NCBI GenBank assembly: GCA_027484985.1
Contig: JAIXRW010000059.1
Span: 1-64,000 of the forward strand
Direction: 5' to 3'
Length of the DNA: 64,000 bases
From: Rhodobacter sp.
GTDB taxonomy: Bacteria; Pseudomonadota; Alphaproteobacteria; Rhodobacterales; Rhodobacteraceae
Part shown: positions 45,349-52,796 of the stretch, piece by piece
How the letters are laid out: each line of letters opens with the position of its first letter
How positions within the stretch are numbered: the stretch's first letter is position 1
Program-made: the position numbers and the translations under genes
Notes under the pieces: model-generated
What the model was told of the DNA's origin: nothing
The model's database searches: none
The model's input: the letters and a program-made list of their open reading frames with translations, nothing else

Positions 45349-46587
45349 TTAATGCCCGGCCGCCTTTGCCGCGCCCTTGGGCAACAGGTTCAACAGCAGC
45401 AGGTTCGCCACCGCAAATGCCAGCACCCCCACCATCAACGGCAAGGGCGATCCGTCAAAGGCCAACCCCACCGGCACCGCCAGCAGCACCGAAACCACAG
45501 TCGAAACCGCGCCGATCACGCTCGAGGCCATGCCCGCCTGATGGCCCACAGGCTCCATCGCCAGCGCGTTCAGATTGCCCATGATCAGGCTGCACACGAA
45601 GAACACCGAAATCGTCCAGACCAGATGCGCCGGAAAGGCGAGGGCAGCCGACCACGCGCCTTCCCACCACAACAGCACCATCACGGCGGTAAAGACCGTC
45701 TGCCCCAGCACCGCCCGCGCAATCATCCGCCGCATCCCCAGCCGCATCACCAGCCGCGCATTGAGGAAACTCGCGCTGCCCGACAGAACGGCAATCAGCG
45801 CGAACCAGGCGGGAAACTCGTCCCCCCGGCCAAAGGTCTGGTCAAAAATCGACTGCGTGGCCGACAGCGTGGCAAACAGCGCCCCCAGCATCAGCGACTG
45901 CATGGCAATCGACACCAGCACCACACGGTGGCCCAGCACCTCGCGCAGCCCCAGCCACAGCGCGGCCGCCCGCAGGGGGCGGCGGTCCTCGGGGTGGATC
46001 GTCTCGGCCTGCCGCAATCCGATCCACAGGCAGGACAGCGCGGAAAACAGCAAAAAGGCCAGAAACACGGCCCGCCAGCCCGCGAAATGGATGATCCCCG
46101 CCCCGACCGAAGGGGCCACCGCCGGCACCAGCATAAAGACCATCATCACAAAGGACATGATCTTGGCCATCTCGCGCCCCTTGTACAGGTCACGCACCAG
46201 CGCCAGCGAAACCACCCGCGGCCCCGCCGCCCCCAGCCCCTGCACCAGCCGCGCCAGCAGCACGGTTTCCAGCGTCGGCGCGAAATAGGCGGCCACGGCG
46301 GCCACGCAATACAGCGCCGCCCCCGCAAGGATCACGGGCTTGCGCCCGAACGTATCCGACAGCGGCCCCGCAAACAGCGTGCCAAGCCCCATCCCGAAGA
46401 CGAAACTGGTCAGGATCAGCTGTGCCGCATTGGGCGCATCGGGCGACAGTTCCGCCGCGATTTCGGGCAAGGCGGGCAGCATCGAGTCGATGGAAAAGGC
46501 AATCGTGGCGAACAGCATCGCGATCATGGCGATGAATTCGGTCTGTCCGGTTCGGGCGGGGGCGGGGCGTGTGGCGATATCTGTCAT
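45349..46587 (-). CDS. Bcr/CflA-type MFS drug exporter
   Basis: Drug:H+ antiporter of the 12-helix Bcr/CflA subfamily, 412 residues. N-terminal EFIAMIAMLFATIAFSIDSMLPALPEIAAEL is characteristic. Motif A is GPLSDTFGRKPVILAG and motif B is RLVQGLGAAGPRVVSLALVRDLYKG. MMVFMLVPAVAPSVGAGI is the usual helix 5 antiporter motif. The C-terminus ends LLLNLLPKGAAKAAGH. The start at MTDIATRPAPARTGQ gives the normal length. The exported compound is unknown; relatives export bicyclomycin, chloramphenicol or cysteine-pathway metabolites. Confidence 0.88.
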   Translation of the reverse strand: MTDIATRPAPARTGQTEFIAMIAMLFATIAFSIDSMLPALPEIAAELSPDAPNAAQLILTSFVFGMGLGTLFAGPLSDTFGRKPVILAGAALYCVAAVAAYFAPTLETVLLARLVQGLGAAGPRVVSLALVRDLYKGREMAKIMSFVMMVFMLVPAVAPSVGAGIIHFAGWRAVFLAFLLFSALSCLWIGLRQAETIHPEDRRPLRAAALWLGLREVLGHRVVLVSIAMQSLMLGALFATLSATQSIFDQTFGRGDEFPAWFALIAVLSGSASFLNARLVMRLGMRRMIARAVLGQTVFTAVMVLLWWEGAWSAALAFPAHLVWTISVFFVCSLIMGNLNALAMEPVGHQAGMASSVIGAVSTVVSVLLAVPVGLAFDGSPLPLMVGVLAFAVANLLLLNLLPKGAAKAAGH

Positions 46588-46696
46588 GATGGCGGCATGC
46601 CTAGCAGGGGCCAAGGCCCCGGCATAGGAAAACTTCCGTCAAGCCGTGAACAGCGGGGCCTGACCCCGCGCACATGGGCCCCCGCTTTTGCCCTTC

Positions 46697-46745
46697 ACCC
46701 TGGCCAAATACTCTCGGGGGGTGCGGGGGGCAGACGGCCCCCCGC
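46697..46745 (-). repeat. intergenic hairpin-plus-tail element, copy B
   Basis: On the minus strand a stem with arms GCGGGGGG and CCCCCCGC is followed by ACCCCCCGAGAGTATTTGG and CCAGGGTGAAGG. It matches copy A at 26307 in hairpin arms and tail, but the loop differs. It lies downstream of the DsbA-family gene on its own strand, the same placement as copy A relative to the esterase gene. Confidence 0.75.
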
Positions 46746-46769
46746 CTCGGGTTGGCGCCCGCGCGCGCC

Positions 46770-47405
46770 TCAGCCGCCTTGCCCTGCCAACTCGTCGATC
46801 ACGCCCTGCCACAGATGCACGGGCTGCGCGCCCGACACCACATAGTGCTGGGCGATCAGAAAGGTCGGCACCGCGCTCACGCCCTTGGCGCGGGCATCGG
46901 CATCGCGGGCCATCAGGTCATCGCGGTCGGCATCGCTGGCCAAAAGCCGCGCCACGGCAGCGCCGTCCATGCCCACCTCGCCCGCCAGACGGGCCAGCGT
47001 GGCGGCATCGCCCACATCCGCCCCCTCGCGCCAATGGGCGCGGAACAGACGGGCCACCATCGCGGTCTGCCGCCCTTCTACTCCCGCCCAATGGATCAGG
47101 CGATGCGCGTCCATTGTATTGGGCAGATGCGCGACCCTATCGATCTCCATCTCGGCGCCCGCCTCCTTTGCGGCCCGCGCCACGGACTGCATCATCGACA
47201 GCGCCCGGTCCCGCCCGCCGAATTTCGAGGCGAGGTAGTCCACATGCCCCACACCGCCCTTGGGCATGTCGGGGTTCAGCTGGAACGGGTGCCATTCAAT
47301 GCGGAACGGGTGGTTCGCGCGGCTTTCCAGCGCGCGGTCCAGATGGGTCTTGCCGATATAGCACCACGGGCAGACGATGTCGGAAAAGATATCAAGCCGG
47401 ATCAC
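46770..47405 (-). CDS. DsbA-family oxidoreductase (FrnE-like)
   Basis: Thioredoxin-fold protein of 211 residues. The active site is CPWC in FSDIVCPWCYIGKTHL, and the cis-proline loop is GVSAVPTFLI. No signal peptide is visible, so it is cytosolic like FrnE/YwbO and the 2-hydroxychromene isomerase relatives. The helical insertion (about 60-150) fits that group. I chose GTG at 47405 because AAAGGG is 6 bases upstream; this overlaps the acyl-CoA ligase by 14 bases. A TTG at 47423 is an alternative. Confidence 0.85.
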   Translation of the reverse strand: MIRLDIFSDIVCPWCYIGKTHLDRALESRANHPFRIEWHPFQLNPDMPKGGVGHVDYLASKFGGRDRALSMMQSVARAAKEAGAEMEIDRVAHLPNTMDAHRLIHWAGVEGRQTAMVARLFRAHWREGADVGDAATLARLAGEVGMDGAAVARLLASDADRDDLMARDADARAKGVSAVPTFLIAQHYVVSGAQPVHLWQGVIDELAGQGG

Positions 47406-48879
47406 GGTTTGCCCTTTCGGCAAAAAGCGCCTTCAGCGCGCGGCGGTTCAGTTTCATGTTTCCCGCACGGGGCAGGGCGTCAAGCCTGACCCACAGGCGC
47501 GGCTGTTTCCAGCGCGCCAGCCGGTCCCTGGCATGGGCATCAAGCACGGCTTCCGCGATATCTGCCGCATAAAAGCCCGCGATCACCCGCACACCAGGGC
47601 GCAGTTCAACCTCGGTCACCGCCACCTCGGCCAGACCGGCCATCGCCGCCTCGACCTCAAGCGGCGATACGCGGAACCCGCCCGCATTCATCATGTCGTC
47701 ATTGCGGCCCAGATAGCTGATCGCCCCGTCCGCGCCCATCCGCACCACATCGCCCGTCACGAACCAGTCGCCACGGAACCGCGCCGCCGTGGCCTCGGGC
47801 GCGTCCAGATAGCCCAGCATCAACCCCGGATCGTCGCGATGCACCGCAAGCTCGCCCGCGCCATCCACCGCGTCCAGCACTGTCACCCGCCGCCCGGGCT
47901 GGGCATATCCGACACAACCGGCAGGGGCGGGCCTTTGGGGCGAACCGGAAACAAAGGTGGAACATTCCGACATGCCCAAGGCTTCATGCACCCCGGTTCC
48001 GGTTGCTGCCATCCAGGCCTGCCGCAGCGCATCGGGCATCGTCTCGCCCGCCACCAGCGCATGGCGCAGGCGGGGCAGGGCGGGGACCGGCCCCTTCAGC
48101 ATCTGCCGCAGCACCCCCGGAACTGCGGCAAAGATCGTCGCATCGAACCGTTTGAGCAGCAGCGCCAGCGCCTCGCTTCCCACCCCCGCCGCAGGCACCA
48201 GCGCCGTCGCCCCCACTGTCCATGGGTCAAGCAGGCCGGTGCCCAGCGTATAGGTCCAGTTCATCGCCCCCGCATGCAGCAGGCGGTCGCCCTCGGCCAG
48301 CCCTTCCCAACCCTGATGCATCATCTGCCGCGCCCAGATGGCGCGATGGGCATGGGCCACCGGCAGCGGCCGCCCGCTCGTGCCACTGGTAAAGACCACA
48401 TAGGCCAGCCGGTCCGGATCGCCCATGGCATAGGCGCAGGGGGGCAGCGCCTCCATGGCCAGCACCTCCGCCGCCGCAACCACGGGGCAAGCCAGCCCCT
48501 CGGGCAGCGCCACGCCCGCATCGGCCACCACCAGCGCGGGCGCGATGCGCTGCGCCAGCGCGGTGATCTCGGCCCCCGTCAGCGCGGCCGATGTGGGCAC
48601 CGGCACCAGCCCCGCCGCGATGGCGCCCAGAAACAGCACCGGAAAGGCCACGCCATTGCCCAGCCGCATCAGCACCCGGTCGCCCGGTTGCAGCCCCATC
48701 GCCAATAGCCCCGTCCCGCATCCGCGCACCGCCGCTTCCAGCCGCGCATAGCTCCAGCGTTCCGCCCCCGACGGCCGCAACACCTGTAGCGCGATCTTGT
48801 CGGGCAGCCGCGCCGCACTGGCCCCCAGCACATGGGCGGCAAGGTTGAAGGGCGCGGGGCAGGGGGCAAAGGCATCCAT
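47392..48879 (-). CDS. AMP-dependent acyl-CoA synthetase/ligase
   Basis: ANL-superfamily ligase of 495 residues forming acyl-CoA via an acyl-adenylate. The ATP loop is VVFTSGTSGRPLPVAHAH, somewhat atypical in PLP after the glycine. The adenine motif is EALGMSECSTFVSGSP, the hinge region is FVTGDVVRMGADGAISYLGRNDDMM, and the catalytic lysine lies near the C-terminus in RAGNMKLNRRAL. The overall pattern is nearest to benzoate/aryl or medium-chain acyl-CoA ligases; the acid is not defined. It overlaps the FrnE-like gene and diverges from an XRE-cupin regulator by 63 bases. Confidence 0.87.
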   Translation of the reverse strand: MDAFAPCPAPFNLAAHVLGASAARLPDKIALQVLRPSGAERWSYARLEAAVRGCGTGLLAMGLQPGDRVLMRLGNGVAFPVLFLGAIAAGLVPVPTSAALTGAEITALAQRIAPALVVADAGVALPEGLACPVVAAAEVLAMEALPPCAYAMGDPDRLAYVVFTSGTSGRPLPVAHAHRAIWARQMMHQGWEGLAEGDRLLHAGAMNWTYTLGTGLLDPWTVGATALVPAAGVGSEALALLLKRFDATIFAAVPGVLRQMLKGPVPALPRLRHALVAGETMPDALRQAWMAATGTGVHEALGMSECSTFVSGSPQRPAPAGCVGYAQPGRRVTVLDAVDGAGELAVHRDDPGLMLGYLDAPEATAARFRGDWFVTGDVVRMGADGAISYLGRNDDMMNAGGFRVSPLEVEAAMAGLAEVAVTEVELRPGVRVIAGFYAADIAEAVLDAHARDRLARWKQPRLWVRLDALPRAGNMKLNRRALKALFAERANRDPA

Positions 48880-48942
48880 CCTGCCGTTCTAACCGCCTGC
48901 GCCACGGTTGCAAGCCAGCCCCGCAGGCTGTAATGGCGCCCC

Positions 48943-49566
48943 ATGGCCGGAAGCGATCCGAAATCCCTGATCCGCATCGCCCGCGAAAGCGGCGATGACG
49001 CGCCCGTGGTCCCGCTCGACCTCGGCCAGCGGGTGCGCGACCTGCGCAAGGCGCGGGGATGGACGCTGGAACAGGCGGCGGTGCAGGCGGGGCTGGCGCG
49101 CTCGACCCTGTCCAAGATCGAAAACGGCCAGATGTCCCCCACCTACGAGGCGCTCAGGAAACTGGCCGAAGGCCTGTCGATCTCGGTCCCGCAACTCTTT
49201 ACCCCGCCGTCCAAGGCGCTGGTCTCGGGGCGCATGGCCACCACGCGGGCGGGCGAAGGCACGGCCCATGCCACCGCCACCTATGAACACGAATTGCTGG
49301 CAGGCCAGCTCAGCCGCAAGCAGATGCTGCCCTACCGCGCCCGCATCCGCGCCCGCAGCTTTGACGAATTTGACGGATGGGTGCGCCATGACGGCGAAGA
49401 GTTTCTCTATGTCCTGACCGGCGTCGTGCGGCTGTTCACCGAATTTTACGAAGCCATCGACCTGCGCCGCGGCGACAGCGCCTATTACGATGCCAGCATG
49501 GGCCATAACGTGATCAGCCTGTCGGACGAGGATGCCACCATCCTCTGGGTCACGTCACTGGTCTGA
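48943..49566 (+). CDS. XRE-family regulator with cupin domain
   Basis: The 207-residue transcription factor has an N-terminal XRE helix-turn-helix (about 25-82: LGQRVRDLRKARGWTLEQAA, LARSTLSKIENGQMSPTYEAL) and a C-terminal cupin_2 domain (about 120-200). The latter contains GWVRHDGEEFLYVLTGVVRLF and RRGDSAYYDASMGHNVISL. Relatives such as PuuR and the sensors of short carboxylic acids bind a small ligand in the cupin. Divergent by 63 bases from the acyl-CoA ligase, which is the most likely target. Confidence 0.9.
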   Translation: MAGSDPKSLIRIARESGDDAPVVPLDLGQRVRDLRKARGWTLEQAAVQAGLARSTLSKIENGQMSPTYEALRKLAEGLSISVPQLFTPPSKALVSGRMATTRAGEGTAHATATYEHELLAGQLSRKQMLPYRARIRARSFDEFDGWVRHDGEEFLYVLTGVVRLFTEFYEAIDLRRGDSAYYDASMGHNVISLSDEDATILWVTSLV

Positions 49567-49602
49567 CCTTTCCTTCGCACCGTTTGCCTGTCCGTCTGGC
49601 AT

Positions 49603-49632
49603 CGGGGGGCAGGCATTGCCCGCCCCCCGCCA
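49603..49632. terminator. GC hairpin between XRE-cupin and entericidin genes
   Basis: CGGGGGGC and GCCCCCCG-type arms around a GGCATTGCC core lie between convergent genes. No T-run follows. The hairpin resembles that of the family repeats but lacks their conserved tail. Confidence 0.45.
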
Positions 49633-49637
49633 CCGTG

Positions 49638-49769
49638 TCATCCGCGCCCGCCGCCCAGCCATCCCTGCACGGTCTGCGCGCCAGCCGAAACATCCTGCCC
49701 CACGCCCTGCACGGTATTGCACCCTGTAAGCACCAAACCCAGCACGCCCAGAACCACCAGTTTCCGCAT
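49638..49769 (-). CDS. entericidin A/B family lipoprotein
   Basis: Small lipoprotein of 43 residues. The signal MRKLVVLGVLGLVLTG leads into the lipobox LTGC, and the mature peptide is CNTVQGVGQDVSAGAQTVQG with a glycine-rich end. The NTVxGxGxDv pattern is the entericidin signature. Of two adjacent ATGs the second is preferred, as GAGG lies 5 bases before it. It is 7 bases downstream of the peptide-binding protein gene, so may be co-transcribed. Entericidins are linked to envelope stress and stationary-phase lysis in enterobacteria; the role here is unknown. Confidence 0.85.
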   Translation of the reverse strand: MRKLVVLGVLGLVLTGCNTVQGVGQDVSAGAQTVQGWLGGGRG

Positions 49770-49776
49770 CATATCC

Positions 49777-51600
49777 TCATTCCTGAAACCACCAGACATC
49801 CGGCTGCCATCCCGGCCAGTCGCCATAAAGCGGCACACGGTCGGGGTGGCGCAGCCCCTTGGCATAGGCCAGCCGCGACACATCCGAATACCAGATGGGT
49901 ATGACATAGCGCCCCGTGGTCAAGACACGATCCAGTGCTTCGACATGGTCACGAAAGCTCGCCGGATCTGGGGCCGACAGCATCCCCGCGATCATCGCCT
50001 CGGCGGCGGGCGAATTCATCCCCATCCAGTTGCGCGATCCGGGCTCGGTAATGCCCGCAGCCCCCCAATACAGCGTCTGCTCGTTCCCGGGCGAAAGCGA
50101 CAGCGACCGCACGTAATAGGTCATGTCGAAATCGTAATTGGTGCTGCGCTCTTTGAACTGCGCGCTGTCAACCGTGGTCACACGCGCATCGATGCCCAAC
50201 CGCTTCAGCGCCTCGACATAAATGGTGGCCGCGTTGATCGTATCATCCGCGCCATTGGTCAGCAGAATCTCAAAGCTGAAGGGCGCGCCGCCCGCGTTCT
50301 TCAGCACGCCGTTCTGCACCGTCCAGCCCGCCTCTTCCAGCAGCCTCAAAGCCTCGCGCACATTCTTGCGGTTGGCTTCCGTCCCGTCCGAGACGGGCAG
50401 GGTATAACCTTCCAGCGCGCCGGGCAGCAATTCAGCCTTATAGGGTTCCAGCAGCTTGGCCACCGCCTCGGGGGCGGGCGCACCGGGCTGCATGCCCAGC
50501 GTCGAATTGGCAAAATAGCTGGTGATGCGCGGCGGGATGCCGCCATTCAGCGTCTTGTTCACCAGGTCGAAGTTGAACGCATAGGTCAACGCCTCGCGCA
50601 CCCGCCAATCGGCAAACATCGGCTTGCGGGTGTTGAACACGAAACCTTCAATGCCAGACGGGCGCTTGTGCGGGATGACTTCCTTGACAACCTTGCCTTC
50701 GGTCACCGCCGGAAAATCGTAATTCTGTTCCCATTTCACCGGGTTCGTCTCGCGCCAGCTGGTGATGTCACCGGCCTTGAACGCCTCGAACACCACGCCC
50801 GCATCGCCGAAATATTCGTAAGTCACCTCGTCAAGGTTATAAAGCCCGCGGTTGAACGGCAGGTCCTTGCCCCACCAGTCGGGATTGCGCTTGTAGGTGA
50901 TCGATTTGCCCGGCTCGACCTGATCCACCACATAGGGCCCCGACCCGATGATCGGATCGAGCGACGAGGCGGTGAAATCCTTCCCCTCCCACTGCGCCTT
51001 TTCCAGCACGGGGCGCAGACCCAGAATCAGCGGCAATTCGCGGTCTTCGGCGTTGAAGGTGAACTTGACCGACCGTTCGCCCGTCTTTTCGGTCTTGGCG
51101 ATTTTCTTCCACGCGGTGGCATAGCGCGGCTGGCCCAGCGTGCCCAACGTCTCGAACGACCAGATCACATCCTCGACCGTGACAGGGTTCCCGTCCGAGA
51201 ATCGCGCCGCCGGATTGAGGGTGAATTCCACCCAAGTCCGCGCCTCGTCGGTGCGAATCGATTCGGCCAAAAGCCCGTAAAGTGTGAAGGGTTCGTCAAT
51301 CGACCGCCCCATCAGCGTTTCGACCGTGTAGCCCGTGATCCCGCTTGGCGCGATCCCGTTGACGATAAAGGGGTTAAGCGAATCGAACCCGCCGCTTTCG
51401 CCGAATATGATCTTGCCGCCCTTGGGCGCATCGGGGTTGGCATAGGGCAGCGACACAAAATCAGGGGGAAGGGCCGGTTCGCCATACATAGCTATGCCAT
51501 GTTTGGCCAAAGGTTCCTCGCCAAATGCCGCGCTGGCAGCCCCCAGAACCGCAAGCGCAGCAAGCGCCCCGCGCCATGATCGAAAAACCTGCTGTCCCAT
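49777..51600 (-). CDS. ABC transporter substrate-binding protein, family 5 (YejA-like)
   Basis: Periplasmic oligopeptide-type receptor of 607 residues, with the signal MGQQVFRSWRGALAALAVLGAASAAFG. The mature part has AMYGEPALPPDFVSLPYANPDAPKGG, close to YejA/peptide receptors. The family-5 segments are FTLNPAARFSDGNPVTVEDVIWS and the C-terminal GAAGITEPGSRNWMGMNSPAAEAMIAGML. No permease or ATPase genes adjoin it, so it must partner with a transporter elsewhere. YejABEF imports microcin C and peptides in E. coli; the ligand here is unknown. Confidence 0.88.
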   Translation of the reverse strand: MGQQVFRSWRGALAALAVLGAASAAFGEEPLAKHGIAMYGEPALPPDFVSLPYANPDAPKGGKIIFGESGGFDSLNPFIVNGIAPSGITGYTVETLMGRSIDEPFTLYGLLAESIRTDEARTWVEFTLNPAARFSDGNPVTVEDVIWSFETLGTLGQPRYATAWKKIAKTEKTGERSVKFTFNAEDRELPLILGLRPVLEKAQWEGKDFTASSLDPIIGSGPYVVDQVEPGKSITYKRNPDWWGKDLPFNRGLYNLDEVTYEYFGDAGVVFEAFKAGDITSWRETNPVKWEQNYDFPAVTEGKVVKEVIPHKRPSGIEGFVFNTRKPMFADWRVREALTYAFNFDLVNKTLNGGIPPRITSYFANSTLGMQPGAPAPEAVAKLLEPYKAELLPGALEGYTLPVSDGTEANRKNVREALRLLEEAGWTVQNGVLKNAGGAPFSFEILLTNGADDTINAATIYVEALKRLGIDARVTTVDSAQFKERSTNYDFDMTYYVRSLSLSPGNEQTLYWGAAGITEPGSRNWMGMNSPAAEAMIAGMLSAPDPASFRDHVEALDRVLTTGRYVIPIWYSDVSRLAYAKGLRHPDRVPLYGDWPGWQPDVWWFQE

Positions 51601-51677
51601 GCCGGCAACTTCCCTCTGTCTTTATCTGGTGTTCGCGCAAGCCTAAGCCCGCGACCAAACAGTTTCAAACTTTTATC

Positions 51678-51706
51678 TTGGCCAACCCGTTCTGGCGGCG
51701 TATAAA
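51678..51706 (+). promoter_or_regulatory. candidate promoter of the intergenic sRNA
   Basis: TTGGCC (51678-51683), a 17-base spacer and TATAAA (51701-51706). A start at about A51713 is expected. The CTTGG -35 could also suit a heat-shock-type (RpoH) sigma factor. Confidence 0.5.
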
Positions 51707-51712
51707 GGCTCC

Positions 51713-51788
51713 ACTGCTCGATAGGTTTCTTGCCTGTATGAAACCTGCCTCAATAACTGAACGCCGGCCTTGTGCCGGCGTTTTTTTT
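51713..51788 (+). ncRNA. candidate small RNA, about 76 nt
   Basis: A self-contained unit lies in the 273-base gap between two genes that both read away from it. It consists of the promoter above, a 7-bp hairpin (AGGTTTC 51723-51729 with GAAACCT 51740-51746, 10-base loop TTGCCTGTAT), a short single-stranded linker (GCCTCAATAACTGA), and a strong terminator (ACGCCGGC/GCCGGCGT then eight T). No open reading frame with a ribosome site fits between promoter and terminator. The size and layout match Hfq-type trans-acting sRNAs. It does not match any sRNA I can name. The alternative is an attenuated leader of the downstream dehydrogenase gene. Confidence 0.5.
51761..51788 (+). terminator. Rho-independent terminator of the candidate sRNA
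   Basis: Arms ACGCCGGC (51761-51768) and GCCGGCGT (51774-51781), loop of 5 bases, then TTTTTTTT. T-run only on the plus strand, so it cannot serve the minus-strand gene on the left, whose start is at 51600. The nearest plus-strand gene upstream ends at 49566. Confidence 0.9.
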
Positions 51789-51873
51789 GCTTTCGGGCGG
51801 GTGGTTTGCGCCTCTGGCCTTTGCATCCGCAGCATGCCATCCTGCCGCAAAGCAGCATGAACCGGGGGCAGCC

Positions 51874-52647
51874 ATGGGCCTGTCAGGCAAGACCGCAATC
51901 GTCACGGGGTCCAATTCGGGCATCGGCCTTGGCGTGGCCGAGGAACTGGCCCGCGCGGGCGCCGATGTCGTGGTCAACAGCTTTACCGACCGCCCCGAAG
52001 ACCACGCCCTTGCCGCCCGAATCGCCGCGCAATTCGGCGTGCAGGCCCGCTATATCGCCGCCGATATGGCGAACGGCGCCGATTGCCGCGCCTTGGTCGA
52101 ACGGGCAGGGGGCTGCGACATCCTTGTGAACAATGCAGGCATCCAGTTCGTCGCGCCCGTTGACGAATTTCCGACCGAGAAATGGGACCAGATCCTTGCC
52201 ATCAACCTCTCGTCCGCCTTCCACACTTCGGCCGCCGCCCTGCCCGTCATGCGCGCCCGCGGCTGGGGGCGCATCATCAACATCGCCTCGGCCCATGGCC
52301 TGACGGCCAGCCCGTTCAAATCGGCCTATATCGCGGCCAAGCACGGGGTGGTGGGTCTGTCCAAGACCATCGCACTGGAAACGGCGGGGCAGGGCATCAC
52401 CTGCAACGCCATCTGCCCGGGCTATGTGCTGACCCCCTTGGTCGAGGCGCAGATCCCCGACCAGATGAAGGTCCACGGCATGGACCGCGAGACGGTGATC
52501 CGCGAGGTGATGCTGCAACGCCAACCCTCGCGCCAGTTCGCCACCACCGGCCAGATCGGCGGCACGACCGTGTTCCTGTGCTCCGACGCCGCCGACCAGA
52601 TCACCGGCACCACGATCAGCGTCGATGGCGGCTGGACCGCGCTCTAG
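51874..52647 (+). CDS. bdhA: 3-hydroxybutyrate dehydrogenase (SDR)
   Basis: Short-chain dehydrogenase of 257 residues interconverting D-3-hydroxybutyrate and acetoacetate in polyhydroxybutyrate turnover. The NAD motif is TGSNSGIGLGVA, with NNAGIQFVAPVDEFPTEKWD. The catalytic S-Y-K set is in IASAHGLTASPFKSAYIAAKHG. The C-terminal PGYVLTPLVEAQIPDQMK and ISVDGGWTAL are diagnostic for this enzyme within the SDR family. The first ATG after the sRNA candidate's terminator is used, with GGGGGCAGCC upstream. A palindrome array follows its stop. Confidence 0.92.
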   Translation: MGLSGKTAIVTGSNSGIGLGVAEELARAGADVVVNSFTDRPEDHALAARIAAQFGVQARYIAADMANGADCRALVERAGGCDILVNNAGIQFVAPVDEFPTEKWDQILAINLSSAFHTSAAALPVMRARGWGRIINIASAHGLTASPFKSAYIAAKHGVVGLSKTIALETAGQGITCNAICPGYVLTPLVEAQIPDQMKVHGMDRETVIREVMLQRQPSRQFATTGQIGGTTVFLCSDAADQITGTTISVDGGWTAL

Positions 52648-52796
52648 CGAAGTCTGACGCAGACTTCGCGCCGGAATTTGACGCAAATTCCGGGCCCCCT
52701 CTGCCGACACCGATTTCTGCGTGCAGAAATCGTCGCGGAATTTGCGTCAAATTCCGCCCGGGGGCCACAAAATCCTTCAAAAGGAAATTGGCCCTA
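52647..52796. repeat. array of five short palindromes
   Basis: Between the convergent bdhA and DUF502 genes lie five hairpins. P1, 52647-52669, arms GCGAAGTCTG/CAGACTTCGC, loop ACG. P2, 52671-52693, arms CCGGAATTTG/CAAATTCCGG, loop ACG. P3, 52711-52732, arms CGATTTCTGC/GCAGAAATCG, loop GT. P4, 52735-52757, arms GCGGAATTTG/CAAATTCCGC, loop CGT. P5 is imperfect, 52769-52789 (AATCCTT/AAGGAAATT). P2 and P4 share a core and are inverted copies. P5 leads into GGCCCTA as does the element at 8051-8078, with CTA again the stop codon of the converging gene. Confidence 0.9.
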
